Virus record (IMG/VR): IMGVR_UViG_3300046810_000166
Span: 29,689 to 93,688 of that record
DNA: 64,000 nt
From: a virus
Direction: 5' to 3' (one strand)
In this document: one piece after another, positions 22,391 to 30,114 of the stretch
How the letters are laid out: every line of letters starts with the position of its first letter
Numbering within the stretch: position 1 is the stretch's first letter
The notes under the pieces: model-generated
Database searches by the model: none
The model's input: the letters and a program-made list of their open reading frames with translations, nothing else
What the model was told of the DNA's origin: nothing
Position numbers and translations under genes: made by a program

Positions 22391-22875
22391 ATAACCTGAC
22401 CCACTTGTCGGCCGCCATGTCGCTGTCGGGCACCGTGCCCGGCACCGGCACGTGCTTTCACCGCTCCGCTGCCCTGATGCTGGATCTGCCGGCCGATGCC
22501 GTCATGGTGTTTGGCGTGCTCCGGGCGGCGACGCCCGAGGAGATCGAAAAGATGCCGAACGCCTCCCCGGTGCCCTTCATCCACTCATGGGTCGAGTTCC
22601 GGGGCATGCTGCTGGCGCCCACCACCATGGAACGCACCGGCGGCGAGCTGCGGCCCATGCCACTGGAAGACTACTACACCGTCAACGCCATCACCCGCAC
22701 GTGGCGCCTGACATCGACGCCATTCCAGCAGGTGGCGCGCCGCTTCAAGCTGTCGGCCGCGTTCAAGCACGGCTCCGCGCGGGCCGGCAAGGGCGAGATC
22801 ATCGACGCCCTGCTGCAGGCCGCCGGCGTGCGCTACAAGCTGAGCGAGCGCCGCACCGTGCTGCCAGTCGATTAA
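22387..22875 (+). CDS. Hypothetical protein (162 aa)
   Basis: Contains GTCFHRSAALMLDLP, PVPFIHSWVEFRG and LEDYYTVNAITRTW. Conserved-looking Cys/His/Trp residues in this order resemble small enzymes of papain-like or toxin fold, but I cannot assign it. ATG overlaps the upstream gene end. Followed by an inverted repeat and promoter. Confidence 0.6.
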   Translation: MNNLTHLSAAMSLSGTVPGTGTCFHRSAALMLDLPADAVMVFGVLRAATPEEIEKMPNASPVPFIHSWVEFRGMLLAPTTMERTGGELRPMPLEDYYTVNAITRTWRLTSTPFQQVARRFKLSAAFKHGSARAGKGEIIDALLQAAGVRYKLSERRTVLPVD

Positions 22876-22876
22876 A

Positions 22877-22897
22877 TTCACATGAAAATCATGTGAA
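22877..22897. promoter_or_regulatory. Inverted repeat upstream of promoter
   Basis: TTCACATG-AAAAT-CATGTGAA, a perfect 8-bp inverted repeat ending six bases before the -35 at 22904. A candidate regulator site. A comparable palindrome (TTCATATGAA) lies six bases before the -35 of the promoter at 5956-5984. Confidence 0.55.
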
Positions 22898-22903
22898 AAT
22901 CAC

Positions 22904-22932
22904 TTGCACAGCTAACGCATTGCGTATATTAT
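22904..22932 (+). promoter_or_regulatory. Sigma70-like early promoter with operator
   Basis: TTGCAC (22904-22909), 17 bases, TATTAT (22927-22932), with ACGCATTGCGT beside the -10. It drives the gene at 22969. Confidence 0.9.
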
Positions 22933-22968
22933 CCCTTCATCGCAACCAACTTTGAAGGGATCACCACC

Positions 22969-23712
22969 ATGGCCGCCACCCACACCGGACACTGCCAAAT
23001 CTGCGGACGACAGCACAAGGTCACCGGCACCCGCATCGCCAAGCACGGCTTCACCATCCGCTTCGGCTGGCAGGAAGGTGCCTGCTTCGGCTCGGGCGGC
23101 AAGCCGTACGAGCTGTCCAACGACCTGCTGCTGCGTGCGATCGAGTCGGCCAAGCGCTACATCGCCGACACGAACGTCAAGATCCGGGGCGTCAAGGCGC
23201 GCCCGGTGGACGAGGAAGGCTATGTCAAGGCGCGCGTGGCCGAGCAGCGCTACAGCCCGGACACCTACTATACCGAGGTCAAGATCACCGAGGTGGACGG
23301 CAAGATCGAGGCCCGCACCCGCAGCGACCGCCGCGTGTTCCTGCAGGACGCGCCGCGCCACAAGGAGGAGCTGGCCAAGGTCATCGAGATCGTGAGCGGC
23401 AAATATGTGGCCTACCTGCAGCACACCGTCAAGGAAACCCAAGCCGCGATCCCGCACATGCAGGAGCGTCATGACAGCTGGAAGTTGGCCGAACTGACCC
23501 CGATCAGCGCCGAGGAAGCCGCCGCCAGCGCGCCCAAGGTCCACTATCAGGTCAAGCGCTACGGCTACACCACGACCGCCTGCAGCGCCTCGGCGACGGC
23601 CTCCCAGCGCAACGCCTCGCGCATCAAGACAACCGACGCCAGCAAGGTGACCTGCGCCGCCTGCGCCAAGGAAGCGGCGCGCCTCGCGGCGAAGGCGGCC
23701 GCCGCAACTTAA
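22969..23712 (+). CDS. Zinc-finger-containing hypothetical protein
   Basis: 247 aa. HCQICGRQH at the N-terminus and CAACAKEAARL at the C-terminus provide cysteine pairs. The middle (KITEVDGKIEARTRSDRRVF, LAKVIEIVSGKYVAYLQHT) is mixed alpha/beta. The last 30 residues are Ala/Lys-rich. Monocistronic, with its own strong promoter and terminator, so probably highly expressed early. Not recognised. Confidence 0.65.
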   Translation: MAATHTGHCQICGRQHKVTGTRIAKHGFTIRFGWQEGACFGSGGKPYELSNDLLLRAIESAKRYIADTNVKIRGVKARPVDEEGYVKARVAEQRYSPDTYYTEVKITEVDGKIEARTRSDRRVFLQDAPRHKEELAKVIEIVSGKYVAYLQHTVKETQAAIPHMQERHDSWKLAELTPISAEEAAASAPKVHYQVKRYGYTTTACSASATASQRNASRIKTTDASKVTCAACAKEAARLAAKAAAAT

Positions 23713-23738
23713 TCGGAATTTACGAGGAAAATCAGATG

Positions 23739-23759
23739 AAGCCCGCCGTGCGCGGGCTT
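23739..23759. terminator. Bidirectional terminator between converging operons
   Basis: AAGCCCGC-CGTGC-GCGGGCTT, followed by TACTTTTT on the plus strand; A-rich sequence before it gives a T-rich tail on the minus strand. It separates rightward early genes from leftward virion genes. Confidence 0.85.
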
Positions 23760-24223
23760 TACTTTTTGCGGGCTTCCTCGCGCACGTCCAGCAGCTGCTT
23801 CTCCATCTGGTCGATGCGCTGCTGCTGCACGGCGTTGATCTCGGTGTTCTTGCCGACCTGCGCGAAGATCCAGCCGCCGGCGGCGAACACGATGGCCGAG
23901 AACACGCCGCAGAACCAGACCGCGACGCGCAGCCCGGCGGTAGCCTTGGACTCCAGCGCGGACGCCTGCTTCGACACGGCGTCGATGCTGGTGGTCAGCG
24001 CCTTGGTCGAGGCCTTGTGGCCCTCGTTGCACGCGGCGGTCTGCTCGCGCGTATCCTGCAGTTTCTCGTCCATGTGGCGGACGTTCATCTGTAACTCAGT
24101 CAGGTTCCGATCAATCGGCCCCATCAGGCGCTGAATGGCGCTCTCAATGCGCTGCACGCTTTCAGATACGGATTCCATTTTCCCTTCGAGCCGGGCAAGG
24201 CGCTGAACTCCGTCATCGGTCAT
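23759..24223 (-). CDS. Coiled-coil protein with one transmembrane segment
   Basis: 154 aa. A long N-terminal coiled coil (LARLEGKMESVSESVQRIESAIQRL, NVRHMDEKLQDTREQ) precedes a membrane segment (LRVAVWFCGVFSAIVFAAGGWIFAQV, about 98-123) and a short C-terminal helix. Such proteins are frequent at the end of tail or lysis regions; a holin-accessory or superinfection role is possible but not shown. It has a separate variant late promoter-like element. Confidence 0.65.
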   Translation of the reverse strand: MTDDGVQRLARLEGKMESVSESVQRIESAIQRLMGPIDRNLTELQMNVRHMDEKLQDTREQTAACNEGHKASTKALTTSIDAVSKQASALESKATAGLRVAVWFCGVFSAIVFAAGGWIFAQVGKNTEINAVQQQRIDQMEKQLLDVREEARKK

Positions 24224-24299
24224 GGGGAGCCCCTGCGCGTGTGGTAATTGGTGGTGAAGTGCATCTTGGCATCCCCGGTAGTATTAAGCGATGCCTCCC

Positions 24300-24315
24300 A
24301 CGTTACCGTCACGAA
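24300..24315 (-). promoter_or_regulatory. Late-promoter-like element, variant copy
   Basis: Minus strand TTCGTGAC (one change from the consensus), GG, TAACGT. It keeps the invariant A and T of the hexamer. Predicted start near 24293 gives a 70-base leader before the coiled-coil gene. Confidence 0.45.
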
Positions 24316-24332
24316 TCAGTATCGGAACAGTC

Positions 24333-24896
24333 CTACAAGAGCAGGGGCGGCGCGACTACGTGGCGGATGCTCCACAGCGTGGTTTCGGTGATGAAGCCGC
24401 AGTCAGAGAGCACATCCGAGCCGGCCGCCGTGATGGTGCCGGCGCAGCCCTCGTAGCAGCTCCATTTCGATGGGTCTTGCCAGTCGCGATCCGGGGCGAA
24501 GCCCATGCCGAACGCGCCCTTGAAATCGTAGTTGTTGTTCAGCAGGTACAGCGGGATCTCCAGCACCTTGCGCAGCCAGCCCGGCACCCACGCCTTGAAC
24601 TGCGGCACATAGGCGCACTTCTGGCCGCGATACCAGTCCAGCCCGGCCTTGGCGTCCCGCACCGGGTAGTAGGCCTCGCGCACGATGCGCGCGCCCTTGA
24701 TGGCCACGGCCAGCGGCACCTCGCGCACGCCGTAGATCATGTTCGCCTCGATCGCACTGTCGCCGTCGACCACGATGCCGTGCGAGGACTTCTGGAACGA
24801 GAGTTTGCTGGGCCCGACCATCCAGCGGATGAGCCAGCTCAGCGGGTTCCATAGCCGGGCCGTGTAGATAACGCGAATGTACTGCTGACGTGGCAT
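24333..24896 (-). CDS. Permuted-papain (NlpC/P60-superfamily) fold protein
   Basis: 187 aa. Order of motifs: SHGIVVDGDSAIEANMIYGV (His about 39, Glu about 51), YDFKGAFGMG (about 123) and WSCYEGCAGTI (Cys about 146 or 150). His before Cys is the permuted papain layout of the YiiX/NlpC group. Members hydrolyse peptide or lipid amide bonds, but targets of phage versions are unknown. SD GGAGGA lies four bases before ATG 24896. It is separated from the upstream gene by a terminator and a late promoter-like element. Confidence 0.6.
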   Translation of the reverse strand: MPRQQYIRVIYTARLWNPLSWLIRWMVGPSKLSFQKSSHGIVVDGDSAIEANMIYGVREVPLAVAIKGARIVREAYYPVRDAKAGLDWYRGQKCAYVPQFKAWVPGWLRKVLEIPLYLLNNNYDFKGAFGMGFAPDRDWQDPSKWSCYEGCAGTITAAGSDVLSDCGFITETTLWSIRHVVAPPLLL

Positions 24897-24907
24897 GACT
24901 CCTCCGA

Positions 24908-24937
24908 AAAGAAAATGGCGGCATTGCTGCCGCCATC
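24908..24937 (-). terminator. Rho-independent terminator overlapping a promoter element
   Basis: Minus strand ATGGCGGC-AGCAAT-GCCGCCAT then TTTTCTTTT. The left arm begins inside the hexamer of the late promoter-like element at 24936-24951, so termination of the upstream operon and new initiation would share this DNA. Confidence 0.8.
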
Positions 24938-24951
24938 ATGTCGTCACGACA
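24936..24951 (-). promoter_or_regulatory. Late-promoter-like element, copy 4
   Basis: Minus strand GTCGTGAC, GA, CATGAT. Here the box extends to a perfect 15-base palindrome ATGTCGTGACGACAT. Predicted start near 24929, inside the terminator stem; the ribosome site GGAGGA is 30 bases further on. Confidence 0.65.
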
Positions 24952-24960
24952 TCCTGAACG

Positions 24961-25563
24961 TTATGGAATGTAGACTGCCGCGATCTGGCTAAGGATGTCG
25001 GTGGTCCGGCCCTGCGCCTCGCTGGGCGTCGCGGCCCGCTCCACCTCGTATTTGCGCATGCGCAGGTCGGCCAGCTGGCCCAGCGCCGCACGGATTGCGT
25101 CGGCCTGCTTCACGGTGAGCTGGGCCGCCTCGTACGGGTCCAGCTGGGCAGCCTTGGCGAATCCGGCGATACGCGGCGGCACCTGCAAGGTCTTGCCGGC
25201 GGCCGGGTTGGCGCTGTAGTCGTTCACATACGCGCGGGCCTGCGCCTCGCGATCCTGATACTCGACAACGAACCGCTGCGGCGGCGCGCAGCGCTCGGCC
25301 ACGGCATTGTCGATCAGGTCGATCATCTGCTTCTTCATGACCTCATCGCAGGCCGCGATCGACTCGGCAGAAATGCCGGCTTTTTTAAGGCGATTCGGCG
25401 TCAGGAAGCCGTAGCCCGGCACCCCGAACTGGCCAAGATCCGCAAGGTGTTCATCCGGCATTGCATCGAGGCCGGTGATCCGGTTGGCAAACGTGCTGGG
25501 CTTGGGCATCACGGAAATTGCGGCCTTCGCATTCAGGTCGCACAGGTAGTAAAACTGCGTCAT
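24961..25563 (-). CDS. Hypothetical protein, possible tail-fibre assembly factor
   Basis: 200 aa. Contains FANRITGLDAMPDEHLADLGQFGVPGYGFLT and a C-terminal helix LGQLADLRMRKYEVERAATPSEAQGRTTDIL. Placement at the end of the fibre operon, the length, and a helical C-terminus resemble fibre chaperones, but no signature is decisive. ATGA overlap with the upstream gene; terminator follows. Confidence 0.45.
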   Translation of the reverse strand: MTQFYYLCDLNAKAAISVMPKPSTFANRITGLDAMPDEHLADLGQFGVPGYGFLTPNRLKKAGISAESIAACDEVMKKQMIDLIDNAVAERCAPPQRFVVEYQDREAQARAYVNDYSANPAAGKTLQVPPRIAGFAKAAQLDPYEAAQLTVKQADAIRAALGQLADLRMRKYEVERAATPSEAQGRTTDILSQIAAVYIP

Positions 25564-26282
25564 GGTGTTCCCCTCATTTCATAGCGTTTTTTGCGGTGGT
25601 GGACCTTCCGGTAGTATCCCTTGACGCGCGAGGGCATCTGGAACGTGAAGCGGTCCTTGGCGTCCTGATCCCCATTGCCGCACGTTGCCTCGAACGTGTG
25701 CTGGTGGAAGGGGATCACTTGCAGCAGCGGGGTGCCGGCCGGGATCGTGAACTCGCACTCCTTGAGCACCGAAAACATCAGGTTCAACGTGTGGAAGGTT
25801 TCATAGTCGACCGCGCCCGGATAGACGTAAATCTTGTCCAGAAAGTCCGAGTGCATCAGGGCCGGGACCACGTAGCAGGACACGCCGGGCGCGGTTTGCA
25901 CGGACCATGGGCCGGGCAGCTTGAATGCGCGCCGCTGCACCGAGTCCTCGATCGGCGCCAGTCCGTCGATGATCGAAAAGTCCATCGGCAGGGCGCTCAG
26001 GCCCGGCAAGGACGCAAGACTGCCGTCCAGCTGGATCACGACCCCTGCCCGGTTCGCCTTGATGTGGATATCGCACCACGCCGGCACGATGTAGCCGGCA
26101 TGCGCGAAGTCGAACATGCCGGGGCACTGCGCCAGATTCACCTTCTTGCTCGCCTCGCGCTGGCGGCGCGCCCATTCGGGGCACACCTTGCGCGCCGGGA
26201 CGATCGGCGCATACAGGTCAGGGCGCCCGATCACGGCCTTGAACTCGATGTCGGGGCGCTTTCTCTTGAAGGGCCAGATCAT
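25560..26282 (-). CDS. DUF6065-like protein, paralog 1
   Basis: 240 aa. CPEWARRQ, CPGMFDFAHAGYIVPAWCDIHIKANRAG, WSVQTAPGVSCYVVP, KIYVYPGAVDYETF and AGTPLLQVIPFHQH follow the same order as in the next gene upstream, so the two are paralogs. The pattern recalls DUF6065, a beta-rich family of unknown function seen in phages. It lies next to a 2OG oxygenase. Function unknown. Confidence 0.5.
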   Translation of the reverse strand: MIWPFKRKRPDIEFKAVIGRPDLYAPIVPARKVCPEWARRQREASKKVNLAQCPGMFDFAHAGYIVPAWCDIHIKANRAGVVIQLDGSLASLPGLSALPMDFSIIDGLAPIEDSVQRRAFKLPGPWSVQTAPGVSCYVVPALMHSDFLDKIYVYPGAVDYETFHTLNLMFSVLKECEFTIPAGTPLLQVIPFHQHTFEATCGNGDQDAKDRFTFQMPSRVKGYYRKVHHRKKRYEMRGTP

Positions 26283-26995
26283 TTTTTCACCCGCACATCG
26301 TCGGTGTAATAGCTGCGCCGGGACGCCTGAATGCGCTCGGTCTTGCGCACCTGCTCCACCTCGCGCGGGCTTGCGACGCGCACGACCGGGTCGGCCTTGG
26401 CGTCGGCGCGCCGGATCGGGATCACCGTGACCAGCGGCGTGCCCGCCTTCACCACATCATCGAAGTCGGGCAGGTGCCACACGGCCGGGAAGTTGATGTA
26501 GTTCGGATAGCGGTCGGTGTCGACCAGCGCGCCAAGGCAGGTGAACCGCTCATCGAAGTGGTTCATGGGCGGGATGAACAGCGATGACACGCCGGGTGCG
26601 GTGCGGATCAGCCAGCGGTTATGGAACTTGATCGCCGGGCCCCGGCCGGTCGGGCTGCTGGGCCCGAGCTGGGCCGCGTCATGGAAGCTGGCGGCCGGGC
26701 CAATCGGTGGGTTCGACACCTCCATGAACTGGCCGGTTTCGCTGGTGCGCACGTTGAGGTCAGCGAACAGCGGGATCGTAAAGCCCAAGGCCATGCCGTC
26801 GACCAAGGGCGAGCACTTCTTGGCCCCGAACGACTTGGCGCCGAAGTGATCGCGCCCCTCGATCTTGCGCGGTGCCCGCTTGAACCAGTCAGCCATCTGC
26901 TGGCCAGCCGGCACCGGCTCGGGGATCACGCCGAAATCCTCCTCGGCACACAGGAACTCGATCAGCGGCGTCCTGAAAACGGAAAGCAGCCTCAT
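26279..26995 (-). CDS. DUF6065-like protein, paralog 2
   Basis: 238 aa from ATG 26995 (ATGA overlap). RAPRKIEGRD, CSPLVDGMALGFTIPLFADLNVR, WLIRTAPGVSSLFIPPMNHFDERF, GALVDTDRYPNYINFPAVW and AGTPLVTVIPIRR parallel the downstream paralog. Retention of two copies suggests a heterodimer or different substrates (inference). An upstream in-frame ATG (27019) lies inside the oxygenase gene and is not chosen. Confidence 0.5.
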   Translation of the reverse strand: MRLLSVFRTPLIEFLCAEEDFGVIPEPVPAGQQMADWFKRAPRKIEGRDHFGAKSFGAKKCSPLVDGMALGFTIPLFADLNVRTSETGQFMEVSNPPIGPAASFHDAAQLGPSSPTGRGPAIKFHNRWLIRTAPGVSSLFIPPMNHFDERFTCLGALVDTDRYPNYINFPAVWHLPDFDDVVKAGTPLVTVIPIRRADAKADPVVRVASPREVEQVRKTERIQASRRSYYTDDVRVKK

Positions 26996-27591
26996 CGAAT
27001 TTTCTCCCCCATCGCCCACGTGACCAGCGTCAGGCGCTGGCCCTTGGTCACTGGCGCGACCATGTGCGGCAGGTGCGAATAGAAGAACAGGATGTCGCCC
27101 TGATTGCCGCGCAGGCGCTCGACCTTGTCCGGGTTGCCATCCACGTTAATCAGGACATCGCCGCCTTCGTACTCGCTCGGGTCGGACAGGAACATGATCA
27201 ACGACAGCTTGCGGAAGCGCGCAGGGTTTGGCGGCGCGTGGTCGATGTCCACATGCCATGTGTAATGCTGACCCTCACGATAGCGCCCGTACTGGAAGCC
27301 GTCAAACTCGTCCAGCGACAGCTGGAACATCTCGAAATTCACCCGCCCGGTGACGCCCGAAATGCGCTCGAAAATCCAAGCGGTATCCGGGTTGTATTCG
27401 ATCCACGTGATGTCGGTGTCGCGCGTGGCCGCATCCTCGGCACTGGCGCCGCCGCTGCCGACGCGCCCCTTGGCGAACTGAAGCAATTCGCCAAGGTCGC
27501 GGATCTTCTGGCACTCCTCGGGCGTGAAGGCGCCGCGCCAACAGGCGAACGGCGTATATTGTGGCATGTAGTAGGAAACGGGAAAGCCCAT
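26992..27591 (-). CDS. 2-oxoglutarate/Fe(II) oxygenase (prolyl-4-hydroxylase-like)
   Basis: 199 aa. The metal triad is YTWHVDIDH (His113, Asp115) and LPHMVAPVTKGQR (His177), with Arg187 for 2-oxoglutarate. The FRKLSLIMFLSDPSEYEGGDVLI strands complete the double-stranded beta-helix core. Members hydroxylate proteins or nucleic acids. It is coupled to the two DUF6065-like genes, which may be partners or substrates, and lies just after the fibre genes. Phage targets are unknown. Confidence 0.85.
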   Translation of the reverse strand: MGFPVSYYMPQYTPFACWRGAFTPEECQKIRDLGELLQFAKGRVGSGGASAEDAATRDTDITWIEYNPDTAWIFERISGVTGRVNFEMFQLSLDEFDGFQYGRYREGQHYTWHVDIDHAPPNPARFRKLSLIMFLSDPSEYEGGDVLINVDGNPDKVERLRGNQGDILFFYSHLPHMVAPVTKGQRLTLVTWAMGEKIR

Positions 27592-27596
27592 GTGCT

Positions 27597-28220
27597 TTAC
27601 GAGTTGGTGATGTTGACGTAGCCACCCGAGGGCACGGTTACGGCGGCCGAGGTGGTGCTGGCAGGAATAATCACAGGAACATTCGTGATCGCGGTTGCCG
27701 GGCCGCCGGCACCGCCGGGGAACGTCACCCCTAGGAAGGTCGACGGGCTGCCGGTGGTAGCTGCCACATATGGGTTGTAACCCGTTGCATACGTGGTGCT
27801 GGAATACGAGTAGTTGATGCTCTGATATCGCGTCCCGCTGGCATCGAGCTGGCCCGTGCCGTTGGCGTTGTCGTACGCATACGCGAAAGTGCCGTGGTCG
27901 TATGAGCTGGTCGGCGCCGGCGTAGTCGCCCCCGTACCAGTAGAATTGCTGCTGCCCGGCGAGGAATTCGTCCTATATGAAATATTGCCCGATGGGGATG
28001 GGGCGCCATAACTGGAATACGTGGAAATGTTGTATCTGACGCCGGTCGCGTAGGCATACGAGTTCCCGCCGCTGGCGGCTTTCCCGTCCGCGCCCTTCCC
28101 GCTGACGGTGAACTTGCTTTTGCCGTACGGGACCGGATAGCTGGCGGGCGCATTGTATGGGACCGTGCTTCTGGTTTTGACGAGCGTCTTTTCGCGCCAA
28201 AGTGACATAGAGAGCGGCAT
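27597..28220 (-). CDS. Gly/Ser/Tyr-rich tail-tip or fibre protein
   Basis: 207 aa. GGAGG four bases before ATG 28220. The sequence is low in charge and rich in Ser, Thr, Gly and Tyr (NSYAYATGVRYNISTYSSYGAPSP, SYSSTTYATGYNPY), ending in GGYVNITNS. The KSKFTVSGKGADG segment is like the start of glycine-rich tail-tip domains. It follows the main fibre gene, so it is probably a receptor-binding or tip protein. Confidence 0.6.
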   Translation of the reverse strand: MPLSMSLWREKTLVKTRSTVPYNAPASYPVPYGKSKFTVSGKGADGKAASGGNSYAYATGVRYNISTYSSYGAPSPSGNISYRTNSSPGSSNSTGTGATTPAPTSSYDHGTFAYAYDNANGTGQLDASGTRYQSINYSYSSTTYATGYNPYVAATTGSPSTFLGVTFPGGAGGPATAITNVPVIIPASTTSAAVTVPSGGYVNITNS

Positions 28221-28242
28221 GCTTCCTCCTTCCGGTTATCTA

Positions 28243-30099
28243 TCAGCCGCCAGCAGCTTGAATCGCCAAGGAGCCAAACCAAGTCGCGCCGCCGTCCGTG
28301 GTGAAGAACGTCCACACGTCGATCTGGTTTGCTCCGGTGGAGCGTGGTGGAATGGTGTTGCCAGACCATTGCGTCACCGGCCACGTAACCCCGTATCCTG
28401 CCGCGCTGTTCTTCGTGATGACCGTGAACGACTGGACGTTATTGCCCGCGATCGCGTTTGTGAACGAGAAGGTGGTGGTGGCGGAAATCGTTACAAAGAA
28501 CACCGCCGCCGTCCGCAGGTCGAGCGCAATGGCCGCGCCCGAGGCGGTTGCCGTGGCCATGACCTCCACGAAGGCCTTGGACGTTTGGATGCTTGACGTG
28601 ATCGCGTCGGCGATCAGGCCGCCGGTAACGCTTGGCGACGTGAGCGCTGGCGAATTGGTGATGTCCGTGATCAGCGCCAGCATGCCATCCTTATCCGGCA
28701 TGGAGAAAGTGCGCTTGGCCGTACCCGCGTGCGTGATGATGCTGCCGGCCGCACCGGGGATCAGGATCTCGCCGCTGTTGCCGATGGCCACCACGCCATT
28801 CACGGCATTGCGCGCGCTTGCCGCCACCGCATCGGTGATGCCGTAGCCGTTCAGGGTCGTGGGCTTGCCGGTGACGTTCGACCAATCCGGCTTGATGGTG
28901 ATGGCCTGCGCCGCCGTCAGCCGGCCCTGCTGGTCGACCGTGAAGGCGGCGACCGCCGTGGCCGAGCCATACGAACTCGGGGTCACAGCGGTGTTGGCCA
29001 GCGCGATGGCGGGATTGCCGGCGATGCCGTCGCCATTGGCCACCGAGATCCCGGTGCTGGCGGTGATCGAGCGCGCGGCCGCCGTACCATTGCCGGTACG
29101 GGCGAGGAAGCCGCTGGCGGCGATCGCCGCGATCGCGGTCAGGTCGGAATCCAGCGGCTGGGCATCGGTGATGCCGAAGCCGGCGATCGTGGTGGGCTTG
29201 GCCTGCAGGTTGGCCCACGTGGGGTCAGCCAGCGCGGCGGTGCTGGCGGCCGTGATGCGGCCGTTGGCGTCGACGGTCAGCACCGGGATCGCGTTGGTGC
29301 CGCCATAGCTGCCGGCCGCCACGCCGCTGTCGGCCAGCGAGAACGTGGGGTTGCCGGCTACCGCGTCGCCGTTGGTGATCACGATGCCATCGGTGCCCAC
29401 CAGCGTGCGCGCGGCAGCGGTGCCGGCGCCGGTATGCGCCAGCAGGCCGGACGTGGCGATCGCTGCCAGCGCGGTCAGATCGTCGTCCAGCGGTTGCGCA
29501 TCGGTGATGCCGAAGCCGGCGATCGTGGTGGGCTTCTGCTGCAGGTTCGCAAACGTGGGTGCCGGGATTGCCACCTTGCCGGCAGCCGTCAGCCGGCCCT
29601 TGGCGTCGACCGTGAAGGTCGGGATCTCGGTACCAGATCCATACGAGCCGGCCACCACGGCGGTGTCCTTGAGGCTGGCGTTGATGCTGATGTTGGCCGA
29701 GCCGTCGAAATCGGCCTGCCCGGACAGCACGCCGGCCAGCGCGATGGTGCGCGAGCTCTGCAGCTTGCTGGCGGTGTCCACGTTGCCGCTGATCTGGCCG
29801 CTGGTCGAGATCGTGATGGTGTTCGAGGCGTTGTCGAAGGCCAGCGCCACGTTGGCGCCGGCAACGACATTCAGCCGCTCATCGGTGTCGACCTCGATCT
29901 TGGTGATCGTGCCGTCGCCGATGGCGAGCGTGTGCTGGTGGCCGATCATTCCCTGCGCGACCGCCGCGCCATCCAGCGCGACCTGCATATCGGCGTCGAT
30001 CGCCGCCAGCGCCGCGCGCAGGCGCGGGTTGTCATACGCAAGGACGTTGTCCGGGTGCGGCAGCGGATACTGCCGCAGGTTGGTGAGTTGATCGTACAT
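28243..30099 (-). CDS. Tail fibre protein with internal repeats
   Basis: 618 aa. The N-terminus (MYDQLTNLRQYPLPHPDNVLAYDNPRLRAALAAIDADM) probably attaches to the baseplate. Then come three units containing KPTT-x-GFGITDAQPLD, each with TVDAKGRLTAA-type strands; two are nearly identical and one (KPTTLNGYGITDA) is diverged. The C-terminal domain (TTFSFTNAIAGNN, GYGVTWPVTQWSGNTIPP) is beta-rich and likely binds the receptor. Repeats make this gene prone to recombination. Confidence 0.88.
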   Translation of the reverse strand: MYDQLTNLRQYPLPHPDNVLAYDNPRLRAALAAIDADMQVALDGAAVAQGMIGHQHTLAIGDGTITKIEVDTDERLNVVAGANVALAFDNASNTITISTSGQISGNVDTASKLQSSRTIALAGVLSGQADFDGSANISINASLKDTAVVAGSYGSGTEIPTFTVDAKGRLTAAGKVAIPAPTFANLQQKPTTIAGFGITDAQPLDDDLTALAAIATSGLLAHTGAGTAAARTLVGTDGIVITNGDAVAGNPTFSLADSGVAAGSYGGTNAIPVLTVDANGRITAASTAALADPTWANLQAKPTTIAGFGITDAQPLDSDLTAIAAIAASGFLARTGNGTAAARSITASTGISVANGDGIAGNPAIALANTAVTPSSYGSATAVAAFTVDQQGRLTAAQAITIKPDWSNVTGKPTTLNGYGITDAVAASARNAVNGVVAIGNSGEILIPGAAGSIITHAGTAKRTFSMPDKDGMLALITDITNSPALTSPSVTGGLIADAITSSIQTSKAFVEVMATATASGAAIALDLRTAAVFFVTISATTTFSFTNAIAGNNVQSFTVITKNSAAGYGVTWPVTQWSGNTIPPRSTGANQIDVWTFFTTDGGATWFGSLAIQAAGG

Positions 30100-30114
30100 G
30101 AGCCGCCGTCAGGT

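Noticed and set aside
23736-24134. Plus-strand gene starting at the converging terminator (ATG with GAGGAAA upstream)
   Set aside because: It begins inside the terminator stem and overlaps the coiled-coil gene in antisense; the translation is Ser/Arg-rich and unlike a protein.
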